Positions 17,680-26,332 are shown, numbered from the stretch's first letter. The stretch is 64,000 nucleotides of DNA from Desulfonispora thiosulfatigenes DSM 11270 (GCF_900176035.1 NZ_FWWT01000021.1:1-64000); one strand, 5' to 3'. Notes: generated from the sequence alone by a model not told the origin. Translations and numbers: made by a program.

Positions 17680-18597
17680 ATGAAAAAAAAATTAGAAAAC
17701 TATTATTACAATAGTTTGAAGAAAAAGGAAGCACCCTATGCTAAAACAATTAAGACATTCTTTAAACATCTATTTATCTTTATTATTTTGGTAAGCGTAC
17801 TAGTTTATTATGTCGATAACATTTTAATAGTTACTTTATTAAGTCTGGGTGGTTTTCATTTTTTTTATTATTCTAATAAAAAAATCGAAAAAAAGAAAAT
17901 GAACAAATTTATTAAGGGATTAAGGAATAATATTTCCCAAGAAATATTTTGGAAAAGAATAAAAGGAATGGATAAAGATGATTTTGTTGTATTTATTCAA
18001 TCTGTTTTAGAGGGATTGCCACAGTTTACTGAAGTAACAAAATCCGGGCAGGAGATCGATTTAGAAGCGAAATTCAATGATGAGAATATTGTAATTACTT
18101 GTCATTTATTAGATGGGGAAAATGCAGTAGAAGCCTATTCAGCTAGAGAATTGTCCCGTTTTATGAGTAAAAACAATTTTGATAAGGGAATTATCATTTC
18201 TAGTACTGATTTTAGGGAAAGTACTAAAACATTTTGTGAAATTATTAAAGAGAAAAGAAAAATATTGTTATTAGCACGTCATGATTTATTAGAAATGGCA
18301 CGGGATGCCGACAAATTACCCCTAAATTCAGAAATAGATGATGCAATTTTAAAAAGAATTGAATACAAAGAAAGAGCATGGAAACATACACAAGAAAAAA
18401 TTTTTGCTAAATCAAATCTAAGTAATTATATATTAGGAGGATTTTTTTTACTGATTTTTGGAATTTTCATGGAAGGTAAAATCAATTTATTATACTATGT
18501 AGCTAGCTTTTTATTGTTTAGTTTTGGTGCAATTAGTTTTTGGGTAGGAATTAAAAAAGAGAATATAGATTATAAGTGGGAAGATAAAATAATATAA
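17680..18597 (+). CDS. Membrane protein with degenerate Mrr-like restriction endonuclease domain
   Basis: A 305-residue protein. Two hydrophobic segments (about 28-44 and 47-64) precede a cytosolic domain (about 95-215), and two more (about 248-290) follow. The middle part fits the Mrr_cat layout: DFVVFIQSVLEGL helix, GQEIDLEAKF with Asp127, then ITCHLL where active enzymes carry a Q-x-K strand. The catalytic Lys is absent, so cleavage is doubtful. The function is unknown; membrane-anchored Mrr-like proteins exist in Firmicutes. AAGGAGG precedes the ATG at 17680. Confidence 0.6.
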   Translation: MKKKLENYYYNSLKKKEAPYAKTIKTFFKHLFIFIILVSVLVYYVDNILIVTLLSLGGFHFFYYSNKKIEKKKMNKFIKGLRNNISQEIFWKRIKGMDKDDFVVFIQSVLEGLPQFTEVTKSGQEIDLEAKFNDENIVITCHLLDGENAVEAYSARELSRFMSKNNFDKGIIISSTDFRESTKTFCEIIKEKRKILLLARHDLLEMARDADKLPLNSEIDDAILKRIEYKERAWKHTQEKIFAKSNLSNYILGGFFLLIFGIFMEGKINLLYYVASFLLFSFGAISFWVGIKKENIDYKWEDKII

Positions 18598-18624
18598 AAG
18601 AAGCATTTCAAAATGCTTCTTTTA
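18597..18624. terminator. Bidirectional terminator
   Basis: AAAAGAAGCATTT / AATGCTTCTTTT lies between two converging genes, with A and T flanks. Confidence 0.88.
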
Positions 18625-18885
18625 TAATTTATTCAAAGCTATAAAAATCATACTTACTCCAGAAAATATCATTACGAGTTGCTTAATAGAAACCTTCCCC
18701 GCTAAACCTACTAAACCTAGTGATGTCACAGTAATAAGTACAAGTGGACCAATAATAGCTAGAATAGCATTTATTTTAAAAGCAGTTTCTATTCTATTAA
18801 AATAAAGCATTAATGATGCAGCAGATATTTCAATCAAACCTGATAATAGTCTTAAAAGAGCCATACCTAAAACAATTTTATTCAT
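18622..18885 (-). CDS. YqhV-like membrane protein (DUF2619)
   Basis: An 87-residue protein with three hydrophobic segments. It resembles Bacillus YqhV: GMALLRLLSGLIEISAASLMLYF, the NAILAIIGPLVLITVTSLGLVGLAGK core, and a C-terminal hydrophobic helix. In Bacillus yqhV lies beside spoIIIA; here it stands alone. The function is unknown. Confidence 0.8.
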   Translation of the reverse strand: MNKIVLGMALLRLLSGLIEISAASLMLYFNRIETAFKINAILAIIGPLVLITVTSLGLVGLAGKVSIKQLVMIFSGVSMIFIALNKL

Positions 18886-18960
18886 AAAATCACCCTTATT
18901 AGCTTTTTAATAAATAGAGTATTCAGAGAATTAGTAATTTATTAACAGAATATCTGATTT

Positions 18961-18990
18961 TTGTCTGCATAAATATAAGTTAGGTATACT
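18961..18990 (+). promoter_or_regulatory. Candidate promoter of the ytwI-like gene
   Basis: TTGTCT (18961-18966), an 18-bp spacer and TATACT (18985-18990), 23 bp before the chosen start codon. Confidence 0.4.
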
Positions 18991-19013
18991 TGTGATTATT
19001 GGGGGTATTTTAT

Positions 19014-19469
19014 TTGTTAGGAGAAGGAATATTATTAATATTAATTCTAATTGGAGTATTGGGACATTCTAATATATTAGCAGCTTCGGCTTGTGTTTTG
19101 TTAGTGATGAAATTGAGTAATCTATCTCATTATTTTGATTTAATTAGTAGACGAGGACTTGAAGTAGGACTGTTATTCTTAATGTTGTCCGTTTTAGTGC
19201 CTTTTGCAAGTGATGAAATGAATTTTAAGGATATGCTAAGAGGTATTTTTAGTTGGCCAGGATTTTTTTGCGCAGTAGGTGGCGCCATCGCTACTTACAT
19301 GAATGGAGCAGGACTTAGTATGCTAAAAGTTCAGCCAGAGTTAATGACTGGTTTAGTTGTAGGTGCAATTGTAGGGATAGTTGTATTTAAAGGAGTCCCT
19401 GTTGGGCCATTAATGTCTGCTGGATTAGCTGCATTTTTTATGCAAATATTTAATTTTATTAAAGGTTGA
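19014..19469 (+). CDS. DUF441 (YtwI-like) membrane protein
   Basis: A protein of about 151 residues in the DUF441/UPF0756 family, with four hydrophobic segments and the family stretches GHSNILAASACVLLVMKL and GGAIATYMNGAGLSML. The function is unknown. TTG at 19014 was chosen because TTGGGGGT then acts as a ribosome site 7-8 bp upstream; a TTG at 18999 would place that site inside the gene. Confidence 0.83.
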   Translation: MLGEGILLILILIGVLGHSNILAASACVLLVMKLSNLSHYFDLISRRGLEVGLLFLMLSVLVPFASDEMNFKDMLRGIFSWPGFFCAVGGAIATYMNGAGLSMLKVQPELMTGLVVGAIVGIVVFKGVPVGPLMSAGLAAFFMQIFNFIKG

Positions 19470-19485
19470 ATAGATCCAAACTAAA

Positions 19486-19533
19486 ATAAAGCTTAAAATT
19501 TAAAATAAATGTAATTTTTAAGCTTTTACGGGG
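19486..19533 (+). terminator. Terminator of the ytwI-like gene
   Basis: AAAGCTTAAAA and TTTTAAGCTTTT arms with a loop of about 20 nt. The T-tail is moderate. Confidence 0.6.
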
Positions 19534-19575
19534 CAGACTAATTGCGATGGACATAAATTCTAAGGAGTGTATTTC

Positions 19576-21027
19576 GTGAAAGCTAAAAGTAATATTGTAT
19601 TAGCATCATTAGGTGCAGTTCCTCTACTAATGGTGCTAGGAAATTCAATGTTAATACCTGTTTTACCACAAATGAAATCTTCTCTAGGTATAACACAATT
19701 TCAAGTAAGTTTGGTAATTACTTTATTTTCGATACCTGCAGGTCTAGCTATTCCTTTTGCGGGATTTTTATCTGACAGATATAGTCGAAAGAAAATAATT
19801 GTTCCAAGTCTGATTATTTATGGAGTTGGTGGAGTAATCGCATTATTAGCTGTGTTATTTATGAAAAAGCCTTATTATGCAATAATGGCTGGTAGGGTAG
19901 TACAGGGAATAGGAGCAGCAGGTACTGCACCTATAGCAATGGCTTTAGCAAGTGATATCTTCACTTCTGATAATAGAAGTAAAGCTTTAGGTATTTTAGA
20001 AGCTGCTAATGGACTTGGTAAGGTTATAAGCCCTATTTTAGGTTCACTTCTTGGAATTATATCTTGGTATGCTCTTTTTTATCTATTTCCTATTTTATGT
20101 ATCCCTACAGCTTTAGCGGTCTGGTTTTTAGTTAAAGATCCAACAACAAACCAAAAAAGTCAGTCACTAAAAGAATATACAAGCTCTTTGACTAAAATAT
20201 TTAAAAATAAAGGATTACATTTAATGAGCACCTTTTTTTCAGGATCGGTTGCTTTATTTGTTCTATTTGGTACCTTATTTTATCTGTCAGATTATTTAGA
20301 AAAAAAATATGGTCTCGAAGGCGTAAAAAAAGGATTGGTTTTGGCAATACCAGTGTTAGGTAGTTCTATTACTTCATTTCTTACAGGAATTTTAACGCAA
20401 AGAAAAAAGAATAAATATAAATACTTAGTAATAGGTGGACTGATACTATTAAGTCTCTCAAATCTAATGATAATTTTCTTTATCAAAAATTTATATCTAT
20501 TTGTTACTGCTTTAGCAATTGGCGGCGTTGGTGCAGGTTTAGTTTTAACTTGTATTAATACCTTAATTACAAGTAGTGTATCTACTGAAGAAAGAGGTAT
20601 GATTACAGCTTTATATGGAGCGGTAAGATTCACGGGTGTCGCTGTAGGACCACCTATCTTTGGCATACTTATGGAAAAGAGTAATACTATAACTTTTGGG
20701 TTTGCTGGAGGATTAGCGATATTGGCTGCTATTGTAGTGTTTTTCTTTACTGATCCAAAGGTAAGTTCAGAAGATCAAACGAAAAATCAAAAAAAGGATA
20801 AGAAAGAGGAAAAAAACCGGTTTAATTATAAGAAATTCATCTTAGATACATTAATGTTAAGAAATACTTTAGGTAAATTACTCGTTAGACCAAGTTTAAA
20901 ACCTAATAAAAAAGATGAATCTATAAACCCGTCAAATTATAAAGATAATAATGGTTCTGATAAAGACAACGCAAATGAAAATAATGTCGATAAAAATAAT
21001 ATTAATAAAGATAATGTTGATAAATAA
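19576..21027 (+). CDS. MFS multidrug-type transporter with hydrophilic C-terminal tail
   Basis: A 483-residue transporter of the major facilitator superfamily with about 12 transmembrane segments (roughly 8-400). MFS motif A is GFLSDRYSRKK after TM2, and a motif C-like GAANGLGKVISPILGSLLG lies in TM5, as in drug:H+ antiporters. A charged tail (about 400-483) ends in Asn/Asp/Lys-rich low complexity. The substrate is unknown. GTG at 19576 was chosen because TAAGGAG lies 8 bp upstream. It is a single gene with a strong terminator. Confidence 0.85.
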   Translation: MKAKSNIVLASLGAVPLLMVLGNSMLIPVLPQMKSSLGITQFQVSLVITLFSIPAGLAIPFAGFLSDRYSRKKIIVPSLIIYGVGGVIALLAVLFMKKPYYAIMAGRVVQGIGAAGTAPIAMALASDIFTSDNRSKALGILEAANGLGKVISPILGSLLGIISWYALFYLFPILCIPTALAVWFLVKDPTTNQKSQSLKEYTSSLTKIFKNKGLHLMSTFFSGSVALFVLFGTLFYLSDYLEKKYGLEGVKKGLVLAIPVLGSSITSFLTGILTQRKKNKYKYLVIGGLILLSLSNLMIIFFIKNLYLFVTALAIGGVGAGLVLTCINTLITSSVSTEERGMITALYGAVRFTGVAVGPPIFGILMEKSNTITFGFAGGLAILAAIVVFFFTDPKVSSEDQTKNQKKDKKEEKNRFNYKKFILDTLMLRNTLGKLLVRPSLKPNKKDESINPSNYKDNNGSDKDNANENNVDKNNINKDNVDK

Positions 21028-21035
21028 AATAGGCT

Positions 21036-21089
21036 AAAAACAAGAGAAAGAAAACGGTAAAAATACTATTTTCTTTCTCTTGTTTTTTT
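21036..21089 (+). terminator. Terminator of the MFS gene
   Basis: A 17-bp perfect stem, AAACAAGAGAAAGAAAA with its complement, and a T-run. Confidence 0.92.
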
Positions 21090-21121
21090 ACCCTTAAATT
21101 ATTAAAAACAAATGTTAGTAC

Positions 21122-21158
21122 CAACTACTATTACAATCTGTTATAGAGGTTGTTTTTT
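21122..21158 (+). terminator. Second hairpin with T-run before the DUF3842 gene
   Basis: CAACTACTATTAC pairs with GTTATAGAGGTTG apart from two mismatches, then six T. It may be a backup terminator or a leader hairpin. Confidence 0.5.
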
Positions 21159-21241
21159 GTTTTAGATCATTTTATTTTATGTACAAAAAATATGTTATAA
21201 TTTAATATTAAAGGTAGCAAGCGTTATAAGGAGTGTTTTAA

Positions 21242-21643
21242 GTGAAAATAGCAGTAGTAGATGGAATGGGCGGAGGAATGGGAGCTCAAATTGTACAAGG
21301 TTTGGTCAAAGGAATAGGAGAAAAGGCGGAAATATGGGCACTTGGTACAAATGCTATGGCAACATCTAGTATGATAAAAGCAGGAGCAAATAAAGGTGCA
21401 ACTGGTGAAAATGCAATTAAAGTAAGTATAAAGGAAGTCGATATTATTATTGGTCCATTAGGAATAATTATGCCTAATAGTATGATGGGAGAAATAACTC
21501 CTTTTATTTCTGAAACCATCGCCTCTAGTAAATGTAGAAAAATACTAATTCCTGTTAATCAAGCTCATGTAGAATTAGTAGGATATGAAAGTAAACCATT
21601 AGGGGAATTAATTAAAGAAACTATTAAAATAGTTCTAGCTTAG
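21242..21643 (+). CDS. DUF3842 family protein
   Basis: A 133-residue protein starting MKIAVVDGMGGGMGAQIV, a glycine-rich, nucleotide-binding-like N-terminus. IIGPLGIIMPNSMMGEITP lies in the middle and a C-terminal KILIPVNQAHVELVGY follows. It matches DUF3842, a clostridial family of unknown function. GTG start with AAGGAG about 8 bp upstream. Confidence 0.82.
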   Translation: MKIAVVDGMGGGMGAQIVQGLVKGIGEKAEIWALGTNAMATSSMIKAGANKGATGENAIKVSIKEVDIIIGPLGIIMPNSMMGEITPFISETIASSKCRKILIPVNQAHVELVGYESKPLGELIKETIKIVLA

Positions 21644-21743
21644 TCAAAAGACCACTCTAAATAATTTTTTAATTTTGTGTATATTTACTCTACTATTTAC
21701 ACAAAATAAGGATGATTTAAATCATAATTTAGGGAGGTATACC

Positions 21744-22151
21744 ATGCCAAATACTGAAAATCTTCCGAATGAGGAATATCTAGAAAAACAAAGAAAACAT
21801 TTTAAAAACATGCAAATGTCTGAAAGAAATCTACAGCATGCAGATAAAAATTTAAGAGAAGCTTTAAGTACTAATAATCCAAGTTTAATAAATGATGCAC
21901 AAGAATGTTTAAGACAATCACATCAAGATTGGCAAGCTGCTGTAGATGGAATCAGTCCACAAGCTAGTCCAACACAGCAATCTAACTTTAGTGATGCTTC
22001 AATGCTTTTAAATCAAGCAGTACAGTCTATGAGTCAAATTCATAATAATTTAAATCAAGCTGAGATAGATCAAGTTATAAATCAGCTAGATGAAGTTAAA
22101 CATGCATTTGCTGAAGCAAATACACAACAAATCAATCCAACAATAATATAA
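21744..22151 (+). CDS. Gln/Asn-rich helical protein of unknown function
   Basis: A 135-residue hydrophilic protein with no signal peptide or membrane segment. It is predicted mostly helical and rich in Gln, Asn, Ser and Ala (for example SQIHNNLNQAEIDQVINQLD). I do not recognise the family. ATG at 21744 has GGGAGG upstream. It sits next to coat-like genes, so a spore role is possible (inference from position only). Confidence 0.65.
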   Translation: MPNTENLPNEEYLEKQRKHFKNMQMSERNLQHADKNLREALSTNNPSLINDAQECLRQSHQDWQAAVDGISPQASPTQQSNFSDASMLLNQAVQSMSQIHNNLNQAEIDQVINQLDEVKHAFAEANTQQINPTII

Positions 22152-22162
22152 TAAAGAACTAG

Positions 22163-22196
22163 AAAAGAATGGTTATTAATAACCATTCTTTTTTAT
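22163..22196 (+). terminator. Terminator
   Basis: AAAAGAATGGTTATT / AATAACCATTCTTTT followed by T. Confidence 0.9.
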
Positions 22197-22300
22197 GAAA
22201 AATTAAAATAGACAGTTCAAAACTATCACACTATTGACTAAACTCCATAATATATAGGGAAATGTGATTTAAATTAAATTTAATTTGAGGAGGTAAAATA

Positions 22301-22993
22301 GTGAAAGATAAAATTAAGCCTGGTTTATGTCCAGTAGATTGTGATGGTGTACCTATTTGTCCACCCCCTTCAGAAATTGATATTATAAGGGTGACAAAAG
22401 TTTTTCAGGAGTGTATGCATACTCAGGTTGAAATTGTTGATGTGTATGACAATAGTGCAGCTCCACTACCTAATACTGCCGACGTATCAGAGATTAAGTG
22501 CCAAAGATCTAGAATAGTCGATGTAGATTGTGAAAAGGTAGGAGGAAAAAGAGTAAGAGTGAGCTTTAAATTAAGGGTAAGAGCTCGTTATCGTGATGAT
22601 AATGGTGACGCGCAAGTAGTGAATTATTTAACTGATACTATAAGTAAAACTTTTAGGGTATCAAGAGCTGATGAAAGAGATTTAGATGCATTCTGTCATA
22701 TTTTCCCTGAATGTTTAGATTGTTTTATTGCTGAGAGAGATCCTTGTACTCAAAATATTACAAAAATAACTTGCTGTATAGGTGTTTTAATTTTAATTAA
22801 ACTAGAAGCAGAAGTTCAGTTAATGGTTCCTTGCTATGGTTTCCCTCCACAGCCACCAGAATGTGATCAAATAATAGGTGAATGTCCAACTGAATATGTA
22901 CCAACATGGCCACCATATCCAGTGCAAACTGGCGCATTTAATCAGGATAACGACAATGATAATGACAATGGAAATTTGGGTTGCTATAAATAA
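22301..22993 (+). CDS. Cysteine-rich hypothetical protein, possible spore coat/exosporium component
   Basis: A 230-residue protein with many cysteines, clustered at the N-terminus (CPVDCDGVPICPPP), near 133-160 (CHIFPECLDCF.. and ITCCIG) and at the C-terminus (PPECDQIIGEC). The middle (75-125) is strand-like and basic. The tail is proline-rich and then Asp/Asn-repetitive (DNDNDNDNGN). No signal peptide is evident. Proteins of this make-up are common among clostridial spore coat and exosporium components; I cannot name a family. GTG start with GAGGAGG upstream. Confidence 0.65.
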   Translation: MKDKIKPGLCPVDCDGVPICPPPSEIDIIRVTKVFQECMHTQVEIVDVYDNSAAPLPNTADVSEIKCQRSRIVDVDCEKVGGKRVRVSFKLRVRARYRDDNGDAQVVNYLTDTISKTFRVSRADERDLDAFCHIFPECLDCFIAERDPCTQNITKITCCIGVLILIKLEAEVQLMVPCYGFPPQPPECDQIIGECPTEYVPTWPPYPVQTGAFNQDNDNDNDNGNLGCYK

Positions 22994-23026
22994 AAATAAG
23001 GCTGAGTTTACTCAGCCTTATTTTTA
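22992..23026. terminator. Bidirectional terminator
   Basis: A 15-bp stem, AAAAATAAGGCTGAG with its complement, between converging genes. Confidence 0.92.
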
Positions 23027-23027
23027 T

Positions 23028-24710
23028 TTAACTTCCCCTAATTAATTTTTTCCAAAGTGGTGTATTTTTTAACAACTCTATTTCACCTTTTAAATTTTCT
23101 TCTCTTTCTTCTAATTCAGAAATTATTAAATTTTTCATCGTAATTTGTTTTATTAATTCTTTATTTGAGTGCTGATCTTGATGATGTAACTTTTGTAAAG
23201 AATTATTATCTTCTTTGATTTCTTTTAGAGTATTTTCTAAAAATTTTTTATTTTCTTCAAAGCCAAGAATAGTTTGATTAAGGATTGTTTTATTCTCTTC
23301 ATATTCAAATTTTTTATTATTTAAATCCTTTTTTAAATTATCAACAAGAGCGATTAGTTTTTTTTCATTATCCTTTAATACTACTTTTTCTGCTTCTTTT
23401 TCTAAAAGCTTGGTATTTAATACTGTTATTAATTGAGATTTTTCCTCAATAGTTTCTCTCATCTGAATATTAGTCAGACGCACATCTTCGGTTTCGAAAA
23501 ATAAATGATGAAAGTTTCCATTAATTTTATTTAGATATTCCTCTAAATCTTTTTGACCATAATCAATACTTAAATGTTCCATATTAGGTAGGACAAGTTC
23601 TCTTTTGTTTTTTTGTTCAGGAAGATTTAATGTAATTTCTTTATCATCATTTTGAAATAAGGTAGCTAAAAGTGCTACCGAAGTACTACCCGTATCGAAA
23701 CTTGTAATGGAATTTAAATTATATTTTCGATATAAATCTAAGGAGACAAAATTTCTTTGCACAAGTTTATCATAATTATTTTTAAAAGCAGGATTTGAAA
23801 AACTTTCTCCATCATTTAAGGAATAACATTCATAAATTCCATCAATTTGCTGCCAAATTATTAAGACCTTATGATCAATAATTCCTATGGTTGGAGAATA
23901 AGCATTTACGCCTTTAGAAGATAAAATTTTATCATTTTTCCAGCCTCCTACCATCCAGCCACCCTTTAATTTATTTCGATACATAATTCGATAATTTTGA
24001 CCATCTGATTTAATCCAGGTTAAATGAAGTGTATTATTATGATCAAAAATGATAGAGGGAGATAAATTATTTCGATTAGAAGAAGTAATTGTTTTCTTAT
24101 TACCCCACTGATAATTATTATTTTCGATATGTATTAGTTGATATTTTTGGTTATCAAAAACTTGATAAATCAAATGTATAGTGCCATCTGGTGCAAGTGA
24201 TGCGGCTCCTTGATTGTGACCAGTACCAATACCTTCATCAATTACAATTGGCATATTCCAACTTTCTCCTTTATAGGAATACTTAATGCGCCAAATTTGT
24301 TCAAAAGGATTTTCTGTAAAATAAATTAGATGTAAATTTTCATTTGTATCCAATACTATTGTTTGATAAATAATTCGTTCGTTTAAAAGAAAATTTTCAC
24401 CTAAAATTTCTGCTGTTACTTCCTCTTCCCTCCAGAAGATATAAATTAAATTACCTTTTAAGTTTTTACAAACAAGGTGTAAAGTATTATCCCCATGGAT
24501 TGTAAAGGAAAAATATCCATCATAATCAAATACCAAATTAAGCCAGGGACTCCAATTTTGACCTTCATCAAGTGAGTATTTTCCGAGTAATAAATTTTTT
24601 TCTACTTTTAACGACCAGATAATATTTTTGTTTTTTATAAAAAAGATTTCTTGACCTAAGATACCTTTATTTCTAGGTACTCTAAGGAGATTATACATAT
24701 CCTTTGTCAT
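23028..24710 (-). CDS. Beta-propeller (BNR/sialidase-like) plus coiled-coil protein
   Basis: A 560-residue protein. Residues 1-330 contain repeated Asp-box-like blades: YSLDEGQNWSPW, LAPDGTIHLIYQ, DHNNTLHLTW, YSLNDGESFSNP. A linker follows (330-390), then a long Glu/Lys/Leu/Asn-rich coiled coil (about 395-550) and a basic end, PLWKKLIRGS. No signal peptide is present, so it is probably cytosolic or mother-cell located. Enzyme activity is not expected from the propeller alone. It is next to a CotS-like gene on the same strand, so a coat-assembly role is possible (inference). Confidence 0.7.
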   Translation of the reverse strand: MTKDMYNLLRVPRNKGILGQEIFFIKNKNIIWSLKVEKNLLLGKYSLDEGQNWSPWLNLVFDYDGYFSFTIHGDNTLHLVCKNLKGNLIYIFWREEEVTAEILGENFLLNERIIYQTIVLDTNENLHLIYFTENPFEQIWRIKYSYKGESWNMPIVIDEGIGTGHNQGAASLAPDGTIHLIYQVFDNQKYQLIHIENNNYQWGNKKTITSSNRNNLSPSIIFDHNNTLHLTWIKSDGQNYRIMYRNKLKGGWMVGGWKNDKILSSKGVNAYSPTIGIIDHKVLIIWQQIDGIYECYSLNDGESFSNPAFKNNYDKLVQRNFVSLDLYRKYNLNSITSFDTGSTSVALLATLFQNDDKEITLNLPEQKNKRELVLPNMEHLSIDYGQKDLEEYLNKINGNFHHLFFETEDVRLTNIQMRETIEEKSQLITVLNTKLLEKEAEKVVLKDNEKKLIALVDNLKKDLNNKKFEYEENKTILNQTILGFEENKKFLENTLKEIKEDNNSLQKLHHQDQHSNKELIKQITMKNLIISELEEREENLKGEIELLKNTPLWKKLIRGS

Positions 24711-24804
24711 ACAAACACCACCTTACAACTACTTAGTCCACAATATAATACTTAATGTATATGCATGTATAGTAAGTATTATTGTAATCAAAATAATTTG
24801 TATA

Positions 24805-24835
24805 GAAAAAACCTCTGAGTTTAATCAGAGGTTTT
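24805..24835 (-). terminator. Terminator of the CotS-like gene
   Basis: On the minus strand, AACCTCTGA / TCAGAGGTT is followed by TTTTT. It overlaps the last codons of the gene. Confidence 0.82.
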
Positions 24836-25849
24836 AATAAGTTCCCAGAAATCTTTTAAGACAAGTTTCTTTTCTTTTTCTAACTTAATTGCTTTGTGCA
24901 GGATCTTTGTGAGAGTGGCTTGTGTGGTTTTACTAGCTGGAAATAAAAAATAACGAGTCGAAATATTAAAAAATAGATGTGGTATTTGCAAGTCTATTAA
25001 TAATAAATTAAGTTCTTCTTCAGTTAAAGGATATATTTCTAAATATTTTTTCATGATTTGGGATAAAACTTTTTTATCCCAACAATCATTTGTATACATA
25101 ATTTTAAAAATGAATTGGCGCAGATCTAAAACTGGTAAATCTATATGGATTTTGTCTAGATGTAGTATCCATATATTTTCGCTGGTGTCTAAGGAAAAGT
25201 TTAGGGGTGCAAAGCTATTTAAACATAAGCAAGGCATTGTATCTAAATTTTTGATTAGTTTTTTATAAGCTGATTTATTAAAGTTTTGAGAAGTATTTTC
25301 CCAGGATTCAAAGAAATATTCAAAATGTTTCAAATAAAGAAGTGAAAATTCATCGTTCTTTTGATTTTCCGCTTCGTATTTATATTCTAGTAATAACCCT
25401 TGTTTTCGTTTTAACTCAATATTATTATCTTTATATTCCCTTGTTTGGGGAGTATACTCTTTTGAATACAAATGTAGATTAGCAATACTCTTAGTTATTT
25501 TAAGAATATCATCAATATTTTCAAAATTAGGTAAATCCCCCTTTACCCAATTAGTTAATATATAAAAGTTATTATCAGAAACAATCCACGGCTTAAAACT
25601 ATTAGTAACTATTAAGGGTGCAATATTAAAGCCCTTTTGGAATAAAAAATAATAGGCTGATATAATATTGGACCATTTTTCTTTTGTAAGGGTATATCTC
25701 TTTAAAGCATAAGAGTTTTCATTTGTTTTCACAAACCAAACTGCTTTTTTGCTATCATATTGAGTTTGTTTAATAATATTAGGTTTGATTGGATAACTTT
25801 TCAAAATAAACTGGGCTTCTGCAACATAGTCCCGAAAAATAGTAGCCAT
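24821..25849 (-). CDS. CotS-like spore coat protein (degenerate kinase fold)
   Basis: A 342-residue protein of the CotS/CotI/YutH group, whose fold is that of aminoglycoside phosphotransferases. The N-lobe has VWFVKTNENSYALKRYT (Lys50 as ATP-binding lysine), and YILTNWVKGDLP (96-107) is the hinge. The catalytic loop, normally H-x-D with N, reads LCLNSFAPLNF (208-218): the His and Asp are lost. The second metal-site region is HIDLPVLDLRQF. It is therefore probably a non-catalytic coat protein. ATG at 25849 is preceded by GGGGGGAG. It lies just upstream of the propeller gene, 110 bp apart and same strand. Confidence 0.72.
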   Translation of the reverse strand: MATIFRDYVAEAQFILKSYPIKPNIIKQTQYDSKKAVWFVKTNENSYALKRYTLTKEKWSNIISAYYFLFQKGFNIAPLIVTNSFKPWIVSDNNFYILTNWVKGDLPNFENIDDILKITKSIANLHLYSKEYTPQTREYKDNNIELKRKQGLLLEYKYEAENQKNDEFSLLYLKHFEYFFESWENTSQNFNKSAYKKLIKNLDTMPCLCLNSFAPLNFSLDTSENIWILHLDKIHIDLPVLDLRQFIFKIMYTNDCWDKKVLSQIMKKYLEIYPLTEEELNLLLIDLQIPHLFFNISTRYFLFPASKTTQATLTKILHKAIKLEKEKKLVLKDFWELIKTSD

Positions 25850-25997
25850 TTTCTCCCCCCTTTACATAGGACTTTCTAGAATATGATATGCTAGTAGGGG
25901 GAAATATGTTTTTAGTTATAAAGAAAATTTTATTTAATTGAAAATTTATTTAAAAGTTGAAATATTCAGAACTATAATTGGTATAATGTAGGTATGG

Positions 25998-26026
25998 TTA
26001 AAAAAGATTTGAAAAGGAGATATAAT
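25998..26026 (+). promoter_or_regulatory. Promoter of the 6S RNA candidate
   Basis: A perfect TATAAT at 26021-26026 with TTAAAA 17 bp upstream. The predicted start falls at about 26031-26033, exactly where the structured RNA begins. Confidence 0.6.
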
Positions 26027-26030
26027 ATGT

Positions 26031-26208
26031 AGTCCCGCTATATAAGTTAACCATAAGTTTTTAACCTGCTTTAGCAGGTGGGTGTCCTGCTTTTTATTTA
26101 TTTGTTGTCCTCTTAAAGATAAGTGGCATGACAGCAATAAAAAGGATTAGACCCCGTATAATAAGTGTTGGTTAAAAACGCTCTGAATTAACTAGATACG
26201 GCAGGAAT
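26031..26208 (+). ncRNA. ssrS: 6S RNA candidate
   Basis: A stretch of about 178 nt that folds into one long interrupted rod, as 6S RNA does. The ends pair (TCCCGCTATAT near 26033 with ATACGGCAGGA ending at 26206, two mismatches). AGTTAA near 26046 pairs with TTAACT, and GTTTTTAACC near 26057 with GGTTAAAAAC near 26170. After a central unpaired region, CTTTTTATT pairs with AATAAAAAG and GTTGTC with GACAGC around an apical loop. Length and fold fit 6S RNA, which binds sigma-A RNA polymerase. No translated ORF is convincing here. Confidence 0.65.
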
Positions 26209-26332
26209 ATTGATTTGTTAACTTTATTATAGCAGATTTTTTAACTAGTTCACTAGTGATTTTCTGGAAATCATTTAAAAAAAGCAAATTTATATTATAA
26301 TTAAAGAAGAAAAGATTTTAGGGGGAAAAAAC
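26209..26332. other. Spacer between 6S RNA candidate and hyp operon
   Basis: AT-rich, with a T-run near 26238 that may end the 6S transcript, small inverted repeats (ACTAGT..ACTAGT; GATTT..AAATC) and a TATAAT at 26296-26301 that could be the hyp operon -10 box; its -35 box is weak. I see no gene here. Confidence 0.4.

Noticed and set aside
20292-20666. 124-codon frame opposite the MFS gene
   Set aside because: An antisense shadow; no ribosome site and no recognisable domain.
25946-26137. 63-codon frame on the minus strand
   Set aside because: It runs antisense through the 6S RNA candidate and its promoter; no ribosome site and no plausible protein.
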